Assembly: GCA_030654205.1 (NCBI GenBank)
Contig: JAURXW010000248.1
Span: 1-7,911, forward strand
Direction: 5' to 3'
From: Bacteriovorax sp.
GTDB taxonomy: Bacteria > Bdellovibrionota > Bacteriovoracia > Bacteriovoracales > Bacteriovoracaceae
Length of the DNA: 7,911 bases
Shown: piece after piece, positions 7,151 to 7,911 of the stretch
How positions within the stretch are numbered: the stretch's first letter is position 1
Layout of the letters: every line of letters begins with the position of its first letter
Made by a program: the position numbers and the translations under genes
Notes under the pieces: model-generated
The model's database searches: none
What the model was told of the DNA's origin: nothing
What the model saw: the letters and a program-made list of their open reading frames with translations, nothing else

Positions 7151-7176
7151 GGTCACCCCAGCTGGCATGATTATAA

Positions 7177-7911
7177 TTAAGGAGCACACTGAGCTTGTTT
7201 TTTAATATCTCTTATTGCTCCGGATGGTTCTGAAAAGCAGAAACCATTAACACTTTTATTTAATTCTTTATTCAAGATAAACCAAGGATACTTTTCACCG
7301 CAACCTAGAGCTGTAGATTTTTCTACATAACATTTTCCATATGATCGACTGGCTTCAAATTCAGCATTTGTCTTGTTTTGTAGTTCAATAAGTTCACTGT
7401 CCGACATATTACAATATTTAGATATTTTTGAGCTATCGATTGCCGCTTGAAAAGTAGGATAACAAGCACTATCGATATTTTTTAAAGGACTCTTTCCATA
7501 GATTTGGTATGGGAAATCACTTGAGCAATAACCAGCGTCGGGAGATCCGTCGGTATGAAGAGGAATGTAGCAGTTCCCATAAGTTTGATTCTTAATTCTT
7601 TCCTTACTTGCTTTTATTCTAAAGGACTCTAATTCCGCGGAATCTAAATTGCAGTATTTTTCATTTTTTGCAGCAATGATTAGTCCTTCTTTGTCCTCCC
7701 AGAAAAAGTGATAATCAAAATCACCAGGAGCAATAGAAGAAAATGAATAATCTTTAATTTTTAAAATAACTGGATTTCCAGCATCATTTAAACGCATTTT
7801 ATTAGAGACCATACTGGTTATTTTGCAGTTCTTATAAAATTGAGTTTCATTTACTCTAATTCCAAGTGCTTTATGACTGGAAATAATTTCTGCTTCAGTC
7901 ATTCGGCCTGG
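7177..7911 (-). CDS. Cysteine-rich protein of tandem ~80-residue repeats, 5' partial, function unknown
   Basis: The open frame enters from the right edge (codons CCA GGC CGA ahead of the first ATG at 7902) and stops with TAA at 7177-7179, so 244 residues are seen. I do not recognise a family. Numbering from that Met, two good repeats span residues 82-161 and 162-239. They share KYCN-[LM]-x-x-x-EL, a YG-[NK]-CY core exactly 80 residues apart, a later [YG]-C, an aromatic P-[YW]-x-[IF]-x-x-K and a C-[YF] near the end. Residues 1-81 are a degenerate earlier copy (EAEI...FYKNCKI). The Met at 7902 aligns with the internal [LM] after KYCN, so it is almost certainly not the true start. Paired cysteines suggest an exported, disulfide-bonded protein, but no signal peptide is visible because the N-terminus is missing. 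Its stop is about 34 bp from the insertion sequence. Confidence 0.8.
   Translation of the reverse strand, partial: PGRMTEAEIISSHKALGIRVNETQFYKNCKITSMVSNKMRLNDAGNPVILKIKDYSFSSIAPGDFDYHFFWEDKEGLIIAAKNEKYCNLDSAELESFRIKASKERIKNQTYGNCYIPLHTDGSPDAGYCSSDFPYQIYGKSPLKNIDSACYPTFQAAIDSSKISKYCNMSDSELIELQNKTNAEFEASRSYGKCYVEKSTALGCGEKYPWFILNKELNKSVNGFCFSEPSGAIRDIKKQAQCAP
7186..7419 (-). repeat. Protein repeat unit 3 of the cysteine-rich gene
   Basis: Encodes residues 162-239, from KYCNMSDSEL through YGKCYV and GCGEKYPW to FCFSEPSGAIRDIKKQAQC. Cysteines 164, 191, 201 and 222 match unit 2, although the third has shifted by a few residues; Cys239 closes the protein two residues before its end. Confidence 0.7.
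7420..7659 (-). repeat. Protein repeat unit 2 of the cysteine-rich gene
   Basis: Encodes residues 82-161 (counted from the Met at 7902), from KYCNLDSAEL through YGNCYI and GYC to ACYPTFQAAIDSSKI. Four cysteines (84, 111, 126, 147) sit at positions matched in the next unit. The copies are similar in protein but clearly diverged in DNA. Confidence 0.7.

Noticed and set aside
7143..7176. Possible terminator after the cysteine-rich gene (CCAGCTGG palindrome)
   Set aside because: The palindrome has no loop and no T-run follows; the longer pairing around it is too imperfect to call an intrinsic terminator.
7162..7180. TGGCATGATTATAATTA resembling a sigma-54 promoter on the plus strand
   Set aside because: The -24-like GG is present but the required -12 GC is missing, and no plus-strand gene follows.

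Overview
The window is AT-rich, non-coding only in short gaps, and all three genes read leftwards on the minus strand. From right to left they are: the 3' part of a cysteine-rich tandem-repeat protein (7177-7911, its 5' end outside the window), a complete single-gene insertion sequence of the IS66 type (about 5414-7142, transposase 5438-7066), and the first 1,732 codons of a very large, multidomain predicted lipoprotein (1-5197, its 3' end outside the window). I found no tRNA, rRNA, CRISPR array or riboswitch.

The large gene begins with a lipoprotein signal peptide (lipobox ending in Cys31). It then runs through about eight fibronectin type III-like modules, two cadherin/VCBS-like modules ending in the typical NVNDNP linker, and a Gly/Asn/Thr-rich beta-solenoid-like region introduced by a YTWTGA...ANW motif. 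It has no catalytic motif that I can see and looks like a surface-anchored adhesive or structural protein. It is open to the window edge, so its stop codon is not seen.

The insertion sequence has one transposase gene and near-perfect inverted repeats around a 16-bp identical core. It sits about 216 bp upstream of the lipoprotein start and about 34 bp after the stop of the cysteine-rich gene, so it has separated two genes that point the same way. The transposase keeps the IS66 DDE residues, lacks a recognisable zinc ribbon, and has unusually wide spacing between its first two acidic residues. The lipoprotein gene is rich in the tetranucleotide GGCC, which the insertion sequence and the cysteine-rich gene are not.

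Organism: low GC, a Gram-negative type lipoprotein signal, and long FN3/cadherin/beta-solenoid lipoproteins with 'TPPxFxGL' linkers suggest a member of the Bdellovibrionota, perhaps Bacteriovoracales. This is inference from style only; no marker gene is present to confirm it. The three genes do not form an obvious pathway. The best-supported points of interest are the repeat architecture of the two cell-surface-type proteins and the unusual transposase.
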